From assembly GCF_009905535.1 (NCBI RefSeq), contig NZ_JAAALA010000015.1, positions 1 through 64,000 on the forward strand: 64,000 nucleotides of DNA, read 5' to 3'. The translations under genes and the position numbers were made by a program. This document shows, piece by piece, positions 1 through 7,932 of this stretch; positions within the stretch are counted from its first letter, which is position 1; every line of letters starts with the position of its first letter. The notes under the pieces were generated by a model. That model saw only the letters and a list, made by a program, of their open reading frames with translations, searched no databases and was not told where the DNA came from. Origin of the DNA: Caulobacter sp. SLTY (lineage in GTDB: Bacteria > Pseudomonadota > Alphaproteobacteria > Caulobacterales > Caulobacteraceae).

Positions 1-78
1 CTCCAGTCTTCCTCGATGGTTGACCCCCGCCCTCCCCTCCCTCACCATGCTCCAAACAACCGTTTGGAGGAGCGGATC

Positions 79-678
79 ATGGCGGATGGCGAGCACGGGC
101 CCGAAGCGCGGGCGAAGTTCCATGCGATGATCGACGGCACTCAGGAAGAGTGGATGGTCATTTCGCGCGCCGCCGCCGAGTTCGGGCGCGGACTTCCCGA
201 TCGGATCATCGCCCATCTGAAGCTGCTCGAAGGCGACTGCGGCGGGTTCGCGGTGGATCGGCTGGAGCACAGCCTGCAGACGGCGACGCGGGCGCACCAA
301 GCGGGGATGGACGAGGAGTATGTCGTCTGCGCCCTGCTGCACGACATCGGCGACACCCTGGGTCCGCGGAACCATGCCGACGTGGCGGCGGCCATCGTCC
401 AGCCGTACGTTTCGGAGCGGAACCACTGGATGGTGGCCAACCACGCCATCTTCCAGGGCTACTACTTCTTCCACCACCTGGGCCTGGACCGGAACATGCG
501 GGACCAGTTCCGGGGGCATCCTGACTTCGAATACACCGCCCAGTTCTGCCACCTGTTCGACCAGGAGGCGTTCGATCCCAACTTCAAGTCGATGCCGCTG
601 GAGGCGTTCACGCCGATGCTGCAGCGGGTGCTGGCGGTTCCGAAGCGGTCGATCTACCTCCGGCAAAACGCCGACTGA
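79..678 (+). CDS. HD domain-containing protein (putative phosphohydrolase)
   Basis: A 199-residue soluble protein with a metal-binding HD-type motif LLHDIGD in its first half and several later histidines (NHW, ANHAIF, HH), as in HD-family phosphohydrolases of unknown substrate. An upstream in-frame ATG at 16 exists, but I chose the ATG at 79 because GGAGGAG lies six bases before it. It ends just before the LuxR-hydrolase gene at 694, so the two may be co-transcribed. The HD call rests on one motif and the general histidine pattern. No specific nucleotide substrate can be named. Confidence 0.8.
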   Translation: MADGEHGPEARAKFHAMIDGTQEEWMVISRAAAEFGRGLPDRIIAHLKLLEGDCGGFAVDRLEHSLQTATRAHQAGMDEEYVVCALLHDIGDTLGPRNHADVAAAIVQPYVSERNHWMVANHAIFQGYYFFHHLGLDRNMRDQFRGHPDFEYTAQFCHLFDQEAFDPNFKSMPLEAFTPMLQRVLAVPKRSIYLRQNAD

Positions 679-693
679 CGAAGCCGCATACCC

Positions 694-2583
694 ATGTTAG
701 GGATAGCTCCATCCGCAGCCTTCGCGGGGGAGCGTTACAGTCGCGTGTTTGACGGTCTCGAAGCGTCGCCTTCCGAAACCCTGCTCGGCCGCCTGGCCGA
801 CGGTCACGCCAGCCGTGCGGTGCTGGACCACTGGCGGTTCCTGGAAACGACGTGCGAGCGGGAGCCTGAGGCGCTGGCCGAGGCGCTGCGGATGGGGGTC
901 GAGGCCAAGGTCGACGATTTCGTCAGCCTGGTGCCCGCTTCGGCCCTGGGCATCGCCGTGGTCGGGCTGGACCGGCGGCGGCACTATTGCGACGCGCGGT
1001 TCGAGGACTGGTTCGGCGACCCTACCGGACATCCCGGCTTTCGGCGGCTGACCCAGCTGGCGGTGCGACAGGGCCAGGCGTCCGGCCTGGTCGACGCCAA
1101 CGACGGCGCGGCCGTCGCCGCCTGTGCGGCCGGAGCGCAAGCTGCGGCCGGCTGGCCCCTGCCCGGCCCGGTGCTGGAGGCGCTGGCGGGCGGCAGCGGG
1201 CGGACGGTGCTGATCGCCTTCGCACCCTCGCGCGATCCGTCGCTGGCCCTGCGGGCGGCGCAGATCCTGGGCTTGACCCCGCTGGAGGCCCGGCTGGCCG
1301 AAGCGTTGCTGGATGCGCCGACGGTGCAGCTGGCCGCCGAGCGCATCGGGGTCGGCTATGAGACCGCCCGCGAGGCGCTGGGCAAGATCCAGAAGCGGCT
1401 GGGGGTGCGGCGCACCTCCGACGTGGTCCGCAAGCTGATGACCCTGATGTGCGGCGACATCTTCCTGGAGCCGGACCTGAAGCCCGTGATGGTGCGGGCG
1501 CTGGGCGCCACCCCGGCCGAGGCGCGGGTCGGCGCCCTGGTGGCCGAGGGGCTGAGCGCGGGCGAGATCGCCAACCGGCTGGGGGTCAAGGAAGCCACGG
1601 TGCGTGGCCAGCTGAAGGCGCTCTACGCCAAGGCCGGCGTCGGCCGGGGCCGCGACCTGGTACGGATCGTCACCGAAGCCGGGGCGATGGCCTCGATGAC
1701 CCGGGGGGCGGAGACCGCCCTGCAGCCCGACAGCCTGACCGGCATGCTGCGAGTGGCCCAGGCGCCGGACAGCCGGCAGGTGGCCTATTGGGATTATGGC
1801 CCGCGGGGCTCGCGGCCGATCCTGGTGATGCATGGGGCGATCACCGGGCGAACCCTGCCGCCGGCCTTCGTGTCCGCCATGCATGCCAGGGGTTGGCGGC
1901 CGATCGTGCCGCAGCGGCCGGGGTTCGGGCTGACCGATCCGGCCAAGGGCGACTATCTGGAAGCCTGCGCCAACGACATGGCCGTGGTGCTGGACGCCCT
2001 GCGGCTCGACAAGGTGCGGATCGTGGCTCGGGACGCCGGGGCGGCGGCGGCGCTGGAGTTCGCGGCGCGGTTTGCGGGCCGGCTGACCGACGGGCTGCTG
2101 CTGCGGCCCCATGCGCCGGGCAGCCGGGTGCGGGCGGCGGGGACGGTGACCGGGGCGGTCAAGCGCCTGTTCGTCAGCCAGCCGGACCTGGTGGGGTTGA
2201 TCGCCGAGACCATGCGCCGGCAGAACCACACCGACCTGTTGAAGGAAGTCACCCTGCGGGCGGCCGCCAATGTGGCGGCCGACGCGGCGATCGTCGCCGA
2301 GCCGATGGTGCTGACCTCCATCGTCCGCGACATCCAGGCGATTTCAGCCCGGTCGATCCGGGGGTTCGCCCAGGAGCAGAGCCTGTACGTGAAGGGCTGG
2401 ACGATCCCGGCGGACCTGGGAACCGCGCCCTGGCGGGTGGTGGAGTTCACCGAGATGCCGCTGGAGGGGCTGGAGGAGGCCTATGCGGGACTGCCGGGCG
2501 TGCGGTTCAGCGCCTTCGCCGAGGGCGGGCTGTATCCGTTCTACTCGCATCCGGAGGAGCTGGCGGCGTTGGTGGCGGGGTAA
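694..2583 (+). CDS. LuxR-type regulator with two HTH domains fused to a degenerate alpha/beta-hydrolase domain
   Basis: A 629-residue fusion. Residues 1-185 form an uncharacterised N-terminal sensor-like region. Two LuxR/GerE-type helix-turn-helix units follow, at about 190-250 (LTPLEARLAEALL... AAERIGVGYETAREAL) and 272-328 (ATPAEARVGALVAEGLS... ANRLGVKEATVRGQL). Residues 362-629 have an alpha/beta-hydrolase fold pattern, with MHG at 379-381 as the oxyanion-strand motif. The nucleophile elbow that should read GxSxG reads ARDAGA (445-450), putting Asp at the serine position. The usual C-terminal catalytic His is replaced (GGLYPF). The hydrolase part is therefore probably a ligand-binding module, not an esterase. 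The start is uncertain: the ATG at 694 has no clear ribosome site, and a GTG near 748 follows GGGGAG. Confidence 0.8.
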   Translation: MLGIAPSAAFAGERYSRVFDGLEASPSETLLGRLADGHASRAVLDHWRFLETTCEREPEALAEALRMGVEAKVDDFVSLVPASALGIAVVGLDRRRHYCDARFEDWFGDPTGHPGFRRLTQLAVRQGQASGLVDANDGAAVAACAAGAQAAAGWPLPGPVLEALAGGSGRTVLIAFAPSRDPSLALRAAQILGLTPLEARLAEALLDAPTVQLAAERIGVGYETAREALGKIQKRLGVRRTSDVVRKLMTLMCGDIFLEPDLKPVMVRALGATPAEARVGALVAEGLSAGEIANRLGVKEATVRGQLKALYAKAGVGRGRDLVRIVTEAGAMASMTRGAETALQPDSLTGMLRVAQAPDSRQVAYWDYGPRGSRPILVMHGAITGRTLPPAFVSAMHARGWRPIVPQRPGFGLTDPAKGDYLEACANDMAVVLDALRLDKVRIVARDAGAAAALEFAARFAGRLTDGLLLRPHAPGSRVRAAGTVTGAVKRLFVSQPDLVGLIAETMRRQNHTDLLKEVTLRAAANVAADAAIVAEPMVLTSIVRDIQAISARSIRGFAQEQSLYVKGWTIPADLGTAPWRVVEFTEMPLEGLEEAYAGLPGVRFSAFAEGGLYPFYSHPEELAALVAG

Positions 2584-2609
2584 GCGCCCCTCCCCCGTCT
2601 ACCCACCGC

Positions 2610-2770
2610 TGTCATCCTTCGGCCGCGTAGCGGACCGGAGTACCCACTTCAAAGATTGGCGCATGACGCCCAAAGAACGGTGCGGCCGTGGACGAGGGCT
2701 TGCCGAATCCAGGCGATCCCGCCCCCACCGTGGGTCCTCCGGTCCACCCTGCGGCGGCCGAAGGATGACA
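2610..2770. repeat. 161 bp palindromic intergenic element
   Basis: The left arm (2610-2646) and right arm (2731-2770) are imperfect reverse complements: TGTCATCCTTCGGCC is matched exactly at the ends, and GGACCGGAG pairs again inside. The core of about 85 bp holds a smaller hairpin (TTGGCG...CGCC, near 2656-2673). It fills the gap between the converging LuxR-hydrolase and TraB/GumN genes. It carries no ORF I would support. It looks like a non-coding MITE-like or dispersed intergenic repeat, and its transcript would fold into a long stem. Confidence 0.65.
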
Positions 2771-2797
2771 CGGAAGGGTTAGGGTTGCCGAGTTGGC

Positions 2798-3670
2798 CTA
2801 GAACCGCTCAGCCTTGATCCCCCGCTTGGCCAGCAGCGACTGGACGCTGTCCGGGCCGATCAGGTGGGCCGAGCCGACAGCGACGAAACTGACCCCCTTG
2901 CCCTTCAGCCGCTCTTCCAGGGCCACGGCCCAGGCGGCGTTGCGGTCGACCAGCAGCACCTTGTAGAGCGCCGGGTACTCCTCGCGCATCGGGGTGACCA
3001 TGTCGTCCTCCAGCGCCTTCAGGTCGCCCTTGGCCCAGTCGGCCACCAGCTTGTCGAGAACGGTCGGGCCTTCGTCGAGGTCATCGACCGCGCTCATCAG
3101 GAACTCGACCTGCAGGGGAACCGGCAGGGAGTCGAAGAAGCGCAGCTGCTGCTCGCTGGTCTCGAAGGCGCGGACCGGCTTGGAGCCGACCTTGCTGTCG
3201 CCCTTGATCACGCTTTCGACGCCCGAGTTCGGGTCATAGCCGGCCTTCAGCATCGGCATGGCCGACAGCATGATCCCGGCCATCCAGGGCTTCATCGGAT
3301 CGATGGCGGTGACCGGCAGGCCAACCTTGCCCGAGGCGTCCGAGAGGCGCTTGTACTCCTCGGCCGTCAGCTTCTTGGACAGCGGGTTCGAGGGATCCAT
3401 GCCGATCTGCATGATCAGGCTCTGCATGGCGGCCATGTCGTCGCTGTCATTGATCTCCAGCCAGATCTCCTCCGACGCCTTGAAGGCCTCGTCGTACTTG
3501 GGCGTCCGCCACTTGGTCTCCGGCTTGAGCAGATGGACGGTGCCGAACAGGTAGATGGTCGAGTCGTGGTCCTTGATCACCCACATGGCCGGCTGGGCCA
3601 GGGCGGGCGAGCCGGCCATGACGGCAAGCCCCAGGACGAGGGCCGCAAGGGCCTTGAGCGGTCTGAACAT
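2798..3670 (-). CDS. TraB/GumN family protein, secreted
   Basis: A 290-residue protein with a Sec signal peptide (MFRPLKALAALVLGLAVMAG, cleavage after ALA). The TraB/GumN hallmarks are an N-terminal STIYLFGTVHLL strand with the GTxH motif and a C-terminal VGSAHLIGPDSV motif with a second GxxH. Family members are predicted metal-dependent proteases or hydrolases; the substrate is unknown. I chose the internal Met at 3670 over an upstream Met at 3691 because AGGAG precedes it and the signal peptide then begins correctly. It follows the hydrolase gene at 3706-4572 on the same strand with a 35 bp gap. Confidence 0.85.
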   Translation of the reverse strand: MFRPLKALAALVLGLAVMAGSPALAQPAMWVIKDHDSTIYLFGTVHLLKPETKWRTPKYDEAFKASEEIWLEINDSDDMAAMQSLIMQIGMDPSNPLSKKLTAEEYKRLSDASGKVGLPVTAIDPMKPWMAGIMLSAMPMLKAGYDPNSGVESVIKGDSKVGSKPVRAFETSEQQLRFFDSLPVPLQVEFLMSAVDDLDEGPTVLDKLVADWAKGDLKALEDDMVTPMREEYPALYKVLLVDRNAAWAVALEERLKGKGVSFVAVGSAHLIGPDSVQSLLAKRGIKAERF

Positions 3671-3705
3671 GAAGTACTCCTGGTGAAACACTTGGATTGT
3701 TGGGA

Positions 3706-4572
3706 CTATTTGAGGAAGGCCTCGACCTCGGCCAGGAACTTTTCCGGCTGGTCCAGCATGATGAAGTGCAGGGCGCCGTCGACGCGGACAAGCTTCACCC
3801 CCGGAAGGGTCTGGTAGTTGGTCTTGTAGAAGCCATCCACATAGGCGGCGACGAAGCCCATGCTGTCGTCCTTGGCGTAGAGCACGGTGACCGGGGCCTT
3901 GATGCCGGCCAGTTGGCCGCGCAGGTCGCTGGTCATGATGTCATAGGTCGCCTGGCCGGCCACGCGACGGTCGCTGGCCAGCGACCAGTCGACGGCGGTC
4001 TTGCGGTCGGCCTCGCCCTTGACCAGCCGCTGCATGGTCTGGGCCTGAACCTTGGCGAGGTCGGCGTCGCTCATGCTGATGAAGTTGTCGCGGGTCTTGG
4101 CCGCCTGAGGCTCGATGGACTGAGCCGTGGCGCCGGGGTTGATGAGCACGCTGAAGAACGGCAGGGCGTCGACCACCATCACCCGGCCGACCAGGTCCGG
4201 ATGGTCCACGGCCAGCTTGAGCCCCGTGAAGCCGCCCATCGAATGGCCGATAACCGCCGGTTGCTTCAGTTTCTTCGCGGCGATGTAGGCGGCGATGTCC
4301 TCGACCAGGGGGCCGACCACCGGGCCTTCCGCGTTGGAACCGGCCGGGGCGCCGGCAAAGCCGTTCACCTGGACGATGTGGAGGCGGTAGCGGCCCTCCA
4401 GGGCCTTGGCCGTGGTCTCCCAGACGGCGCGGCTGGAGGTCAGGCCCGGGATCAGGATGACATCCGGCCCCTTGCCGCGCACCTCGACGGTGAAGCGGTC
4501 CTGCGCCTGGACGGCTAGGGCCGGGGCGAAGAAGGCGAGGATCAGGGTCAGGAGGCGCATAGCCTTCAACAT
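3706..4572 (-). CDS. secreted alpha/beta hydrolase
   Basis: A 288-residue protein with a signal peptide (MLKAMRLLTLILAFFAPALA, then VQAQDRF) followed by a canonical alpha/beta-hydrolase. It has the oxyanion strand LIPGLTSS, the nucleophile elbow VIGHSMGG, and a late Asp/His pattern (DGALHFIML) for the catalytic His. The substrate is unknown. The start could instead be the Met at 4596, which almost abuts the stop of the upstream membrane gene. I prefer 4572 because AAGGA lies upstream and the signal peptide starts there. It is probably translated as part of the 6340-to-2798 minus-strand cluster. Confidence 0.82.
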   Translation of the reverse strand: MLKAMRLLTLILAFFAPALAVQAQDRFTVEVRGKGPDVILIPGLTSSRAVWETTAKALEGRYRLHIVQVNGFAGAPAGSNAEGPVVGPLVEDIAAYIAAKKLKQPAVIGHSMGGFTGLKLAVDHPDLVGRVMVVDALPFFSVLINPGATAQSIEPQAAKTRDNFISMSDADLAKVQAQTMQRLVKGEADRKTAVDWSLASDRRVAGQATYDIMTSDLRGQLAGIKAPVTVLYAKDDSMGFVAAYVDGFYKTNYQTLPGVKLVRVDGALHFIMLDQPEKFLAEVEAFLK

Positions 4573-4597
4573 GGGGTGGATTTCCTTCAACGGCATG

Positions 4598-5257
4598 TCA
4601 GGCGAGGCCCCGGCGCATGGCCACCAGCGAGGAGACGACCAGGTAGAAGGCCATCAACAGGGTCATCATGTCCCAGGACGACAGGGCGGGAACAAGGCTG
4701 AGCTTCTCGGCGGCGGCCCACAGGAACAGCAGGCCCTGCAGGATCCAGAAGCAGATGGAGCCGGTCTCGGCCATCGACTTGCGCAGCAGCTCGTCCGATT
4801 GGCGCCAGAGGGCGAGGTTGCCGGCCGTCTGGGCCAGCAGGGCCGCGACGATGCCCATCATGGCCACCGACCCCATCACAACCGGCGTCTGGCCCCGGTA
4901 GGCGACGAAGGCGATCACCGGGACGGCCATCATCACCCCGGCCAGAGCCAGGACGGCGGCCTGGATACGCAGGAAGGAGGCCTGCGCCGGCTTGGCCGGG
5001 CCGGTGGCTTCCGGATCGACCATGCGGGCGGCGAGCTTGGGGCTGAAGCTGGCGATCGTCATGATCAGAGCCAGGCTGAGGAAACAGAAGGCCAGGAAGG
5101 CGGCCAGATGGTCCGACCAGGCGAGGCTTTGGACCAGGGCGTCCAGATGCTCGACGCGGGCGATCACCGCGCCGAGGACGCCGCCGACCACCAGGCCGGC
5201 CGCCATGAGGATAAGGCGGGTGCGGTTGGTTCGGGAGAGCTTGGGGGTCGCGGTCAT
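4598..5257 (-). CDS. multi-pass membrane protein of unknown function
   Basis: A 219-residue integral membrane protein with about six hydrophobic segments (for example LILMAAGLVVGGVLGAVIA, FLAFCFLSLALIMTIASF and the C-terminal LLMAFYLVVSSLVAM). I recognise no catalytic motif. Three starts are possible (GTG 5281, ATG 5278, ATG 5257). I use 5257 because GGAG sits eight bases upstream. It follows the mini Xre regulator directly. Small Xre regulators beside membrane proteins of this type are a common bacterial pairing, but the role is unknown. Confidence 0.75.
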   Translation of the reverse strand: MTATPKLSRTNRTRLILMAAGLVVGGVLGAVIARVEHLDALVQSLAWSDHLAAFLAFCFLSLALIMTIASFSPKLAARMVDPEATGPAKPAQASFLRIQAAVLALAGVMMAVPVIAFVAYRGQTPVVMGSVAMMGIVAALLAQTAGNLALWRQSDELLRKSMAETGSICFWILQGLLFLWAAAEKLSLVPALSSWDMMTLLMAFYLVVSSLVAMRRGLA

Positions 5258-5277
5258 GATGTCGTCTCCGGTGCTCA

Positions 5278-5475
5278 TCACGCGGTCTCGTCGTCAAAGA
5301 TGGTTTCGATGGGCTGGCCGAACAGGCGGCCGATCTTGAAGGCCAGCGGCAGGCTGGGGTCGTACTTGCCGGTCTCGATGGCGTTGATGGTCTGGCGCGA
5401 GACCTCCAGCCGGTCAGCGAGATCCGCCTGGCTCCAGTCCCGCTCGGCGCGGAGGACCTTCAGCCGGTTCTTCAC
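5278..5475 (-). CDS. small Xre/Cro-CI family HTH regulator
   Basis: A 65-residue protein that is almost entirely one helix-turn-helix: NRLKVLRAERDWSQADLADRL followed by VSRQTINAIETGKYDPS, the standard Xre layout, ending FGQPIETIFDDE. I place the start at the GTG at 5475: GGAGG lies six bases before it, and it overlaps the stop of the upstream membrane gene as GTGA, a typical translational-coupling junction. An ATG at 5487 would add four residues not usual for this family. It is the likely regulator of this cluster and a candidate binder of the palindrome at 6351-6378. Confidence 0.88.
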   Translation of the reverse strand: MKNRLKVLRAERDWSQADLADRLEVSRQTINAIETGKYDPSLPLAFKIGRLFGQPIETIFDDETA

Positions 5476-5879
5476 CGATACCTCCACCGGACGAAGGGCT
5501 GGGCCAGGCCCATTGCCCCGCAGAAGAAGGGGAACCAGAGGAAGGACGGGACATGGGGGACGAGGCGCTCGTTCTCCAGGAAGCCCCAGATGCTGGCGGC
5601 GCCCAGGGTGACGCCGATGCCCCAGAGCAGGGACTGGACCAGGATGTTGCGCTGGAACTCGTCGGTCTCCTCGATCAGGTAGAGGCCCATGACCACGATG
5701 ATGCCGATCATCGGCAGGGCCGGCGCCACGGCCAGCAGCCAGAGCAGCGGGCCCGTCGGCGAAAATTGGTCGATGGCGAAGACGCAGGCGAGCAGCACCG
5801 CGATGTAGGCCGCCATGGTCGGCATGAAGCGGCTCATGTAGCGCCGCATGGCGGGACTGAGCTTTTCCTTGTTGGTCAT
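5472..5879 (-). CDS. small membrane protein
   Basis: A 135-residue protein with four probable transmembrane segments (MPTMAAYIAVLLACVFAI, LLWLLAVAPALPMIGIIVVMGLYLI, and two more). A conserved-looking cytoplasmic stretch, EETDEFQRNILVQSLLWG, is a pattern seen in small membrane proteins encoded next to mini Xre regulators. I prefer the start at the Met at 5879 (TNKEKLSP...), which has a GGGGAGG site, over the Met at 5912. It overlaps the regulator gene by four bases. The function is unknown. Confidence 0.78.
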   Translation of the reverse strand: MTNKEKLSPAMRRYMSRFMPTMAAYIAVLLACVFAIDQFSPTGPLLWLLAVAPALPMIGIIVVMGLYLIEETDEFQRNILVQSLLWGIGVTLGAASIWGFLENERLVPHVPSFLWFPFFCGAMGLAQPFVRWRYR

Positions 5880-5890
5880 GCTCCCCTCCC

Positions 5891-6340
5891 CTATCGGCCG
5901 TGTTTCAGCCACCAGCCGGCCCAGCAGACGCCGTAGCCGATGAAGGCGAGCACGGTGGCCAGCAGGATGCCGGTGGCGATCAGGCCGGCATCACCGGGAA
6001 ACACCGCGAACTGGCGTAGCGAAACGGTCGGCTCCAGGGTGAACAACAAGGCGGCGATGCCCCCGGCGACACCCAGGCCAACCGACCCGCCCCAGTACCA
6101 GCCGGTCTTGTGCGCCTCGCGCACCGCCTCGTCGACATCGCCCCACCAGCGCCGGGTGGCGTGCAGCGATAGCAGCGACAGGCCCAGAGCGGCGAAGGCA
6201 ATGGGAAGGCCGAGCAAGCTGTTTTCGATGCGCAGCGAGATGAAGGCGACCACCACGCCGGCAATGGCGCCGATAAGCGCGATGGCCAGCATGATCCGGT
6301 TGCGCCGCTGTCGCGGCTGTTTGTCCAGCGCCTTGATCAT
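5891..6340 (-). CDS. membrane protein of unknown function
   Basis: A 149-residue protein with about four hydrophobic helices (IMLAIALIGAIAGVVVAFISL, LLGLPIAFAALGLSLLSL, GGSVGLGVAGGIAALLF, IATGILLATVLAFIGYGVCWAGWW). I recognise no catalytic motif. The Met at 6340 is chosen because it lies just downstream of an AAGGGTGG site. An upstream GTG at 6379 would place the coding region across the operator palindrome. It is the first gene of the minus-strand cluster that includes the Xre regulator. Confidence 0.72.
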   Translation of the reverse strand: MIKALDKQPRQRRNRIMLAIALIGAIAGVVVAFISLRIENSLLGLPIAFAALGLSLLSLHATRRWWGDVDEAVREAHKTGWYWGGSVGLGVAGGIAALLFTLEPTVSLRQFAVFPGDAGLIATGILLATVLAFIGYGVCWAGWWLKHGR

Positions 6341-6350
6341 GTCTGCCACC

Positions 6351-6378
6351 CTTGTCGTTATGACAAGGATGCTTGTCA
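6351..6378 (-). promoter_or_regulatory. operator-like overlapping palindromes upstream of the Xre/membrane-protein cluster
   Basis: Read on the minus strand, TGACAAG-CATC-CTTGTCA (6378-6361) is a perfect 7-4-7 inverted repeat. Its right half is reused in CTTGTC-ATAAC-GACAAG (6367-6351). The result is three alternating half-sites immediately ahead of the first gene of the cluster. TTGACA at 6401-6396 is a possible -35. The cluster encodes its own small HTH regulator, which suggests an autoregulated operator. The binding partner is inference. Confidence 0.6.
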
Positions 6379-6432
6379 CACGGACTCGCGAAGCATGTCA
6401 AGCGTCCCTGACACAATGTCGCGGACGCCTGA

Positions 6433-7452
6433 CTACTTCCAGACCTTGAAGTGCTTGGAGAGCTTCAGCCCCTGGCGCAGGTAGTGGGAACCGTCCTCGC
6501 CATAGAGACGGGTCGGGCGGGCGGTCAGCGGCTCATAGACCAGCCGGGCGACGGTCTGGCCGTCCTCCAGCAGGAAGGGGGTCTCGTGGCTGCGGACCTC
6601 CAGCACGCCCTTGGAGCCGACCGAGTCAGTCTCGGCGGTGCCGAAGCCGGGGTCGAAGAAGCCGGCGTAATGGACGCGGAATTCGCCGACCGCCGGGTCG
6701 ATGGGGGTCATCTCGGCGGCCTGGAGGACGGGGATCTCGATGTCGTCCTTGGAGGCCAGGATATAGAACTCATTGGGATCGAGCAGCAGTTCGCCCCGGC
6801 GCGGCTCCAGAGGCTCCCAGAAGTCGCGCGGATCGTGGCCGTCCTCCTTGTCGAGATCGACGATGCCGGCGTGGCGACGACCGCGGAAGCCGGCGACGCC
6901 GCTGGACAGGTCAACGCCGACGCTGCGGGTCTCGAGGATCGGCGGGCGGCCGCGCTTGAGCCGCAACTGGTTCAGCCGGGTGCCGGTGCGGACTAGGACC
7001 GAGAAGGTCTGGGGTGCGATCTCCAGATAGAGCGGGCCGGTGTAGCCCTCGGTGACGTCGTCGAAGGCCGGGCCATGGTCGGTCAGCAGTCGCACGAAGA
7101 CGTCGACTCGGCCGGACGAGCTCTTGGGGTTGCCACGCGCCGAGACACCCGGCGGCAGGGCCAGCCGCTCCTGGATCTCGGCGATATAGACGCAGCCGCG
7201 CTCGAGCACCGCGCCCTTGGTCAGGTCGAGCTCGTGCATCTCCACGTCGGCCAGCCGGTCGCGAACCTTGCGCTTCAGGCCGGGCAGGAAGCTGGCCCGG
7301 ACGCGCCAGACGCGCTCGCCCAGCCGCAGGTCCAGGCTGGCCGGCTGCACCTGGTCATGGTCGAAAGGGGTAAGCGAGGTGATGGCGCCTTGCGCGACCA
7401 GGTCCTCGATCGATTGGCAGGGCAGGATGCCCGCGGACGGTGTGTCATTCAT
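6433..7452 (-). CDS. dcd: 2'-deoxycytidine 5'-triphosphate deaminase
   Basis: A 339-residue protein matching the long alphaproteobacterial dCTP deaminase family: an N-terminal QPASLDLRLGERVWRV strand, the active-site region ARGNPKSSSGRVDVFVRLL, and ITDHG/EGYTGPLYLEI-type strands of the dUTPase-like fold. The enzyme deaminates dCTP to dUTP, supplying dUMP for thymidylate synthesis. The protein is about twice the size of E. coli Dcd and appears to contain two related halves, as expected for this subfamily. It is a monocistronic minus-strand gene. Confidence 0.9.
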   Translation of the reverse strand: MNDTPSAGILPCQSIEDLVAQGAITSLTPFDHDQVQPASLDLRLGERVWRVRASFLPGLKRKVRDRLADVEMHELDLTKGAVLERGCVYIAEIQERLALPPGVSARGNPKSSSGRVDVFVRLLTDHGPAFDDVTEGYTGPLYLEIAPQTFSVLVRTGTRLNQLRLKRGRPPILETRSVGVDLSSGVAGFRGRRHAGIVDLDKEDGHDPRDFWEPLEPRRGELLLDPNEFYILASKDDIEIPVLQAAEMTPIDPAVGEFRVHYAGFFDPGFGTAETDSVGSKGVLEVRSHETPFLLEDGQTVARLVYEPLTARPTRLYGEDGSHYLRQGLKLSKHFKVWK

Positions 7453-7509
7453 CGTCGGCGCACCTTCGCCGCGACGCGTGCGTCTGGCAAGAGATTCCCG
7501 CCAAATCCC

Positions 7510-7725
7510 CTAATGGTGGGATTTATGCCCGCCGCCGTGGCCGATGACCCAGACCCCCGCCCCGACGCCGAACAGCAGGATGGCGTCCGTCAGGCTGGTG
7601 GTGGCGCCCACCGCCACCGGCGAGAACCGTCCGATCGGATCAGCCAGGATCAGCAGCACGAAGTTGACGATGCCGAAGAGCGCCAGGATGGCCGCGAACA
7701 CGCGGAAGATCGTCGTCAGTAGCAA
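7510..7725 (-). CDS. small two-helix membrane protein with His-rich tail
   Basis: A 71-residue protein with two hydrophobic segments (FRVFAAILALFGIVNFVLLIL and SLTDAILLFGVGAGVWVIG) and a short histidine-rich tail (GHGGGHKSHH). The only start in the right place is a TTG at 7725, with GGGGAG nine bases upstream. The function is unknown; the His-rich tail might bind metal, but nothing else supports that. The start codon is uncertain, but the hydrophobic pattern argues for a real gene. Confidence 0.6.
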   Translation of the reverse strand: MLLTTIFRVFAAILALFGIVNFVLLILADPIGRFSPVAVGATTSLTDAILLFGVGAGVWVIGHGGGHKSHH

Positions 7726-7932
7726 GGCTTGAACTCCCCAGTCAGGCAGTGGCTAGCGCCAGGTTAACGTTGAACTCGCGTCGGAGAACGCGGTTCCCCC
7801 GGAAAGTGTCGGGCACTCGACGCTTGGCATGGCTGCGCTTCCAGGCGGGCTGAAACCTCCTTCGGTAAACCCCGGCTTGACCAGGGACCCGGCCTTGCGG
7901 TTCATGCGGCGCCGCACAAGAGGAGGCGCGCC

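Noticed and set aside
697..2229. A 510-codon minus-strand open frame opposite the LuxR-hydrolase gene.
   Set aside because: Arg/Pro/Gln-rich antisense shadow with no ribosome site or domain; the plus strand encodes clear HTH and hydrolase motifs.
7726..7932. A SAM-II type riboswitch upstream of metZ.
   Set aside because: The gap has GC hairpins, but I could not find the conserved SAM-II core and pseudoknot sequences. No riboswitch is claimed.
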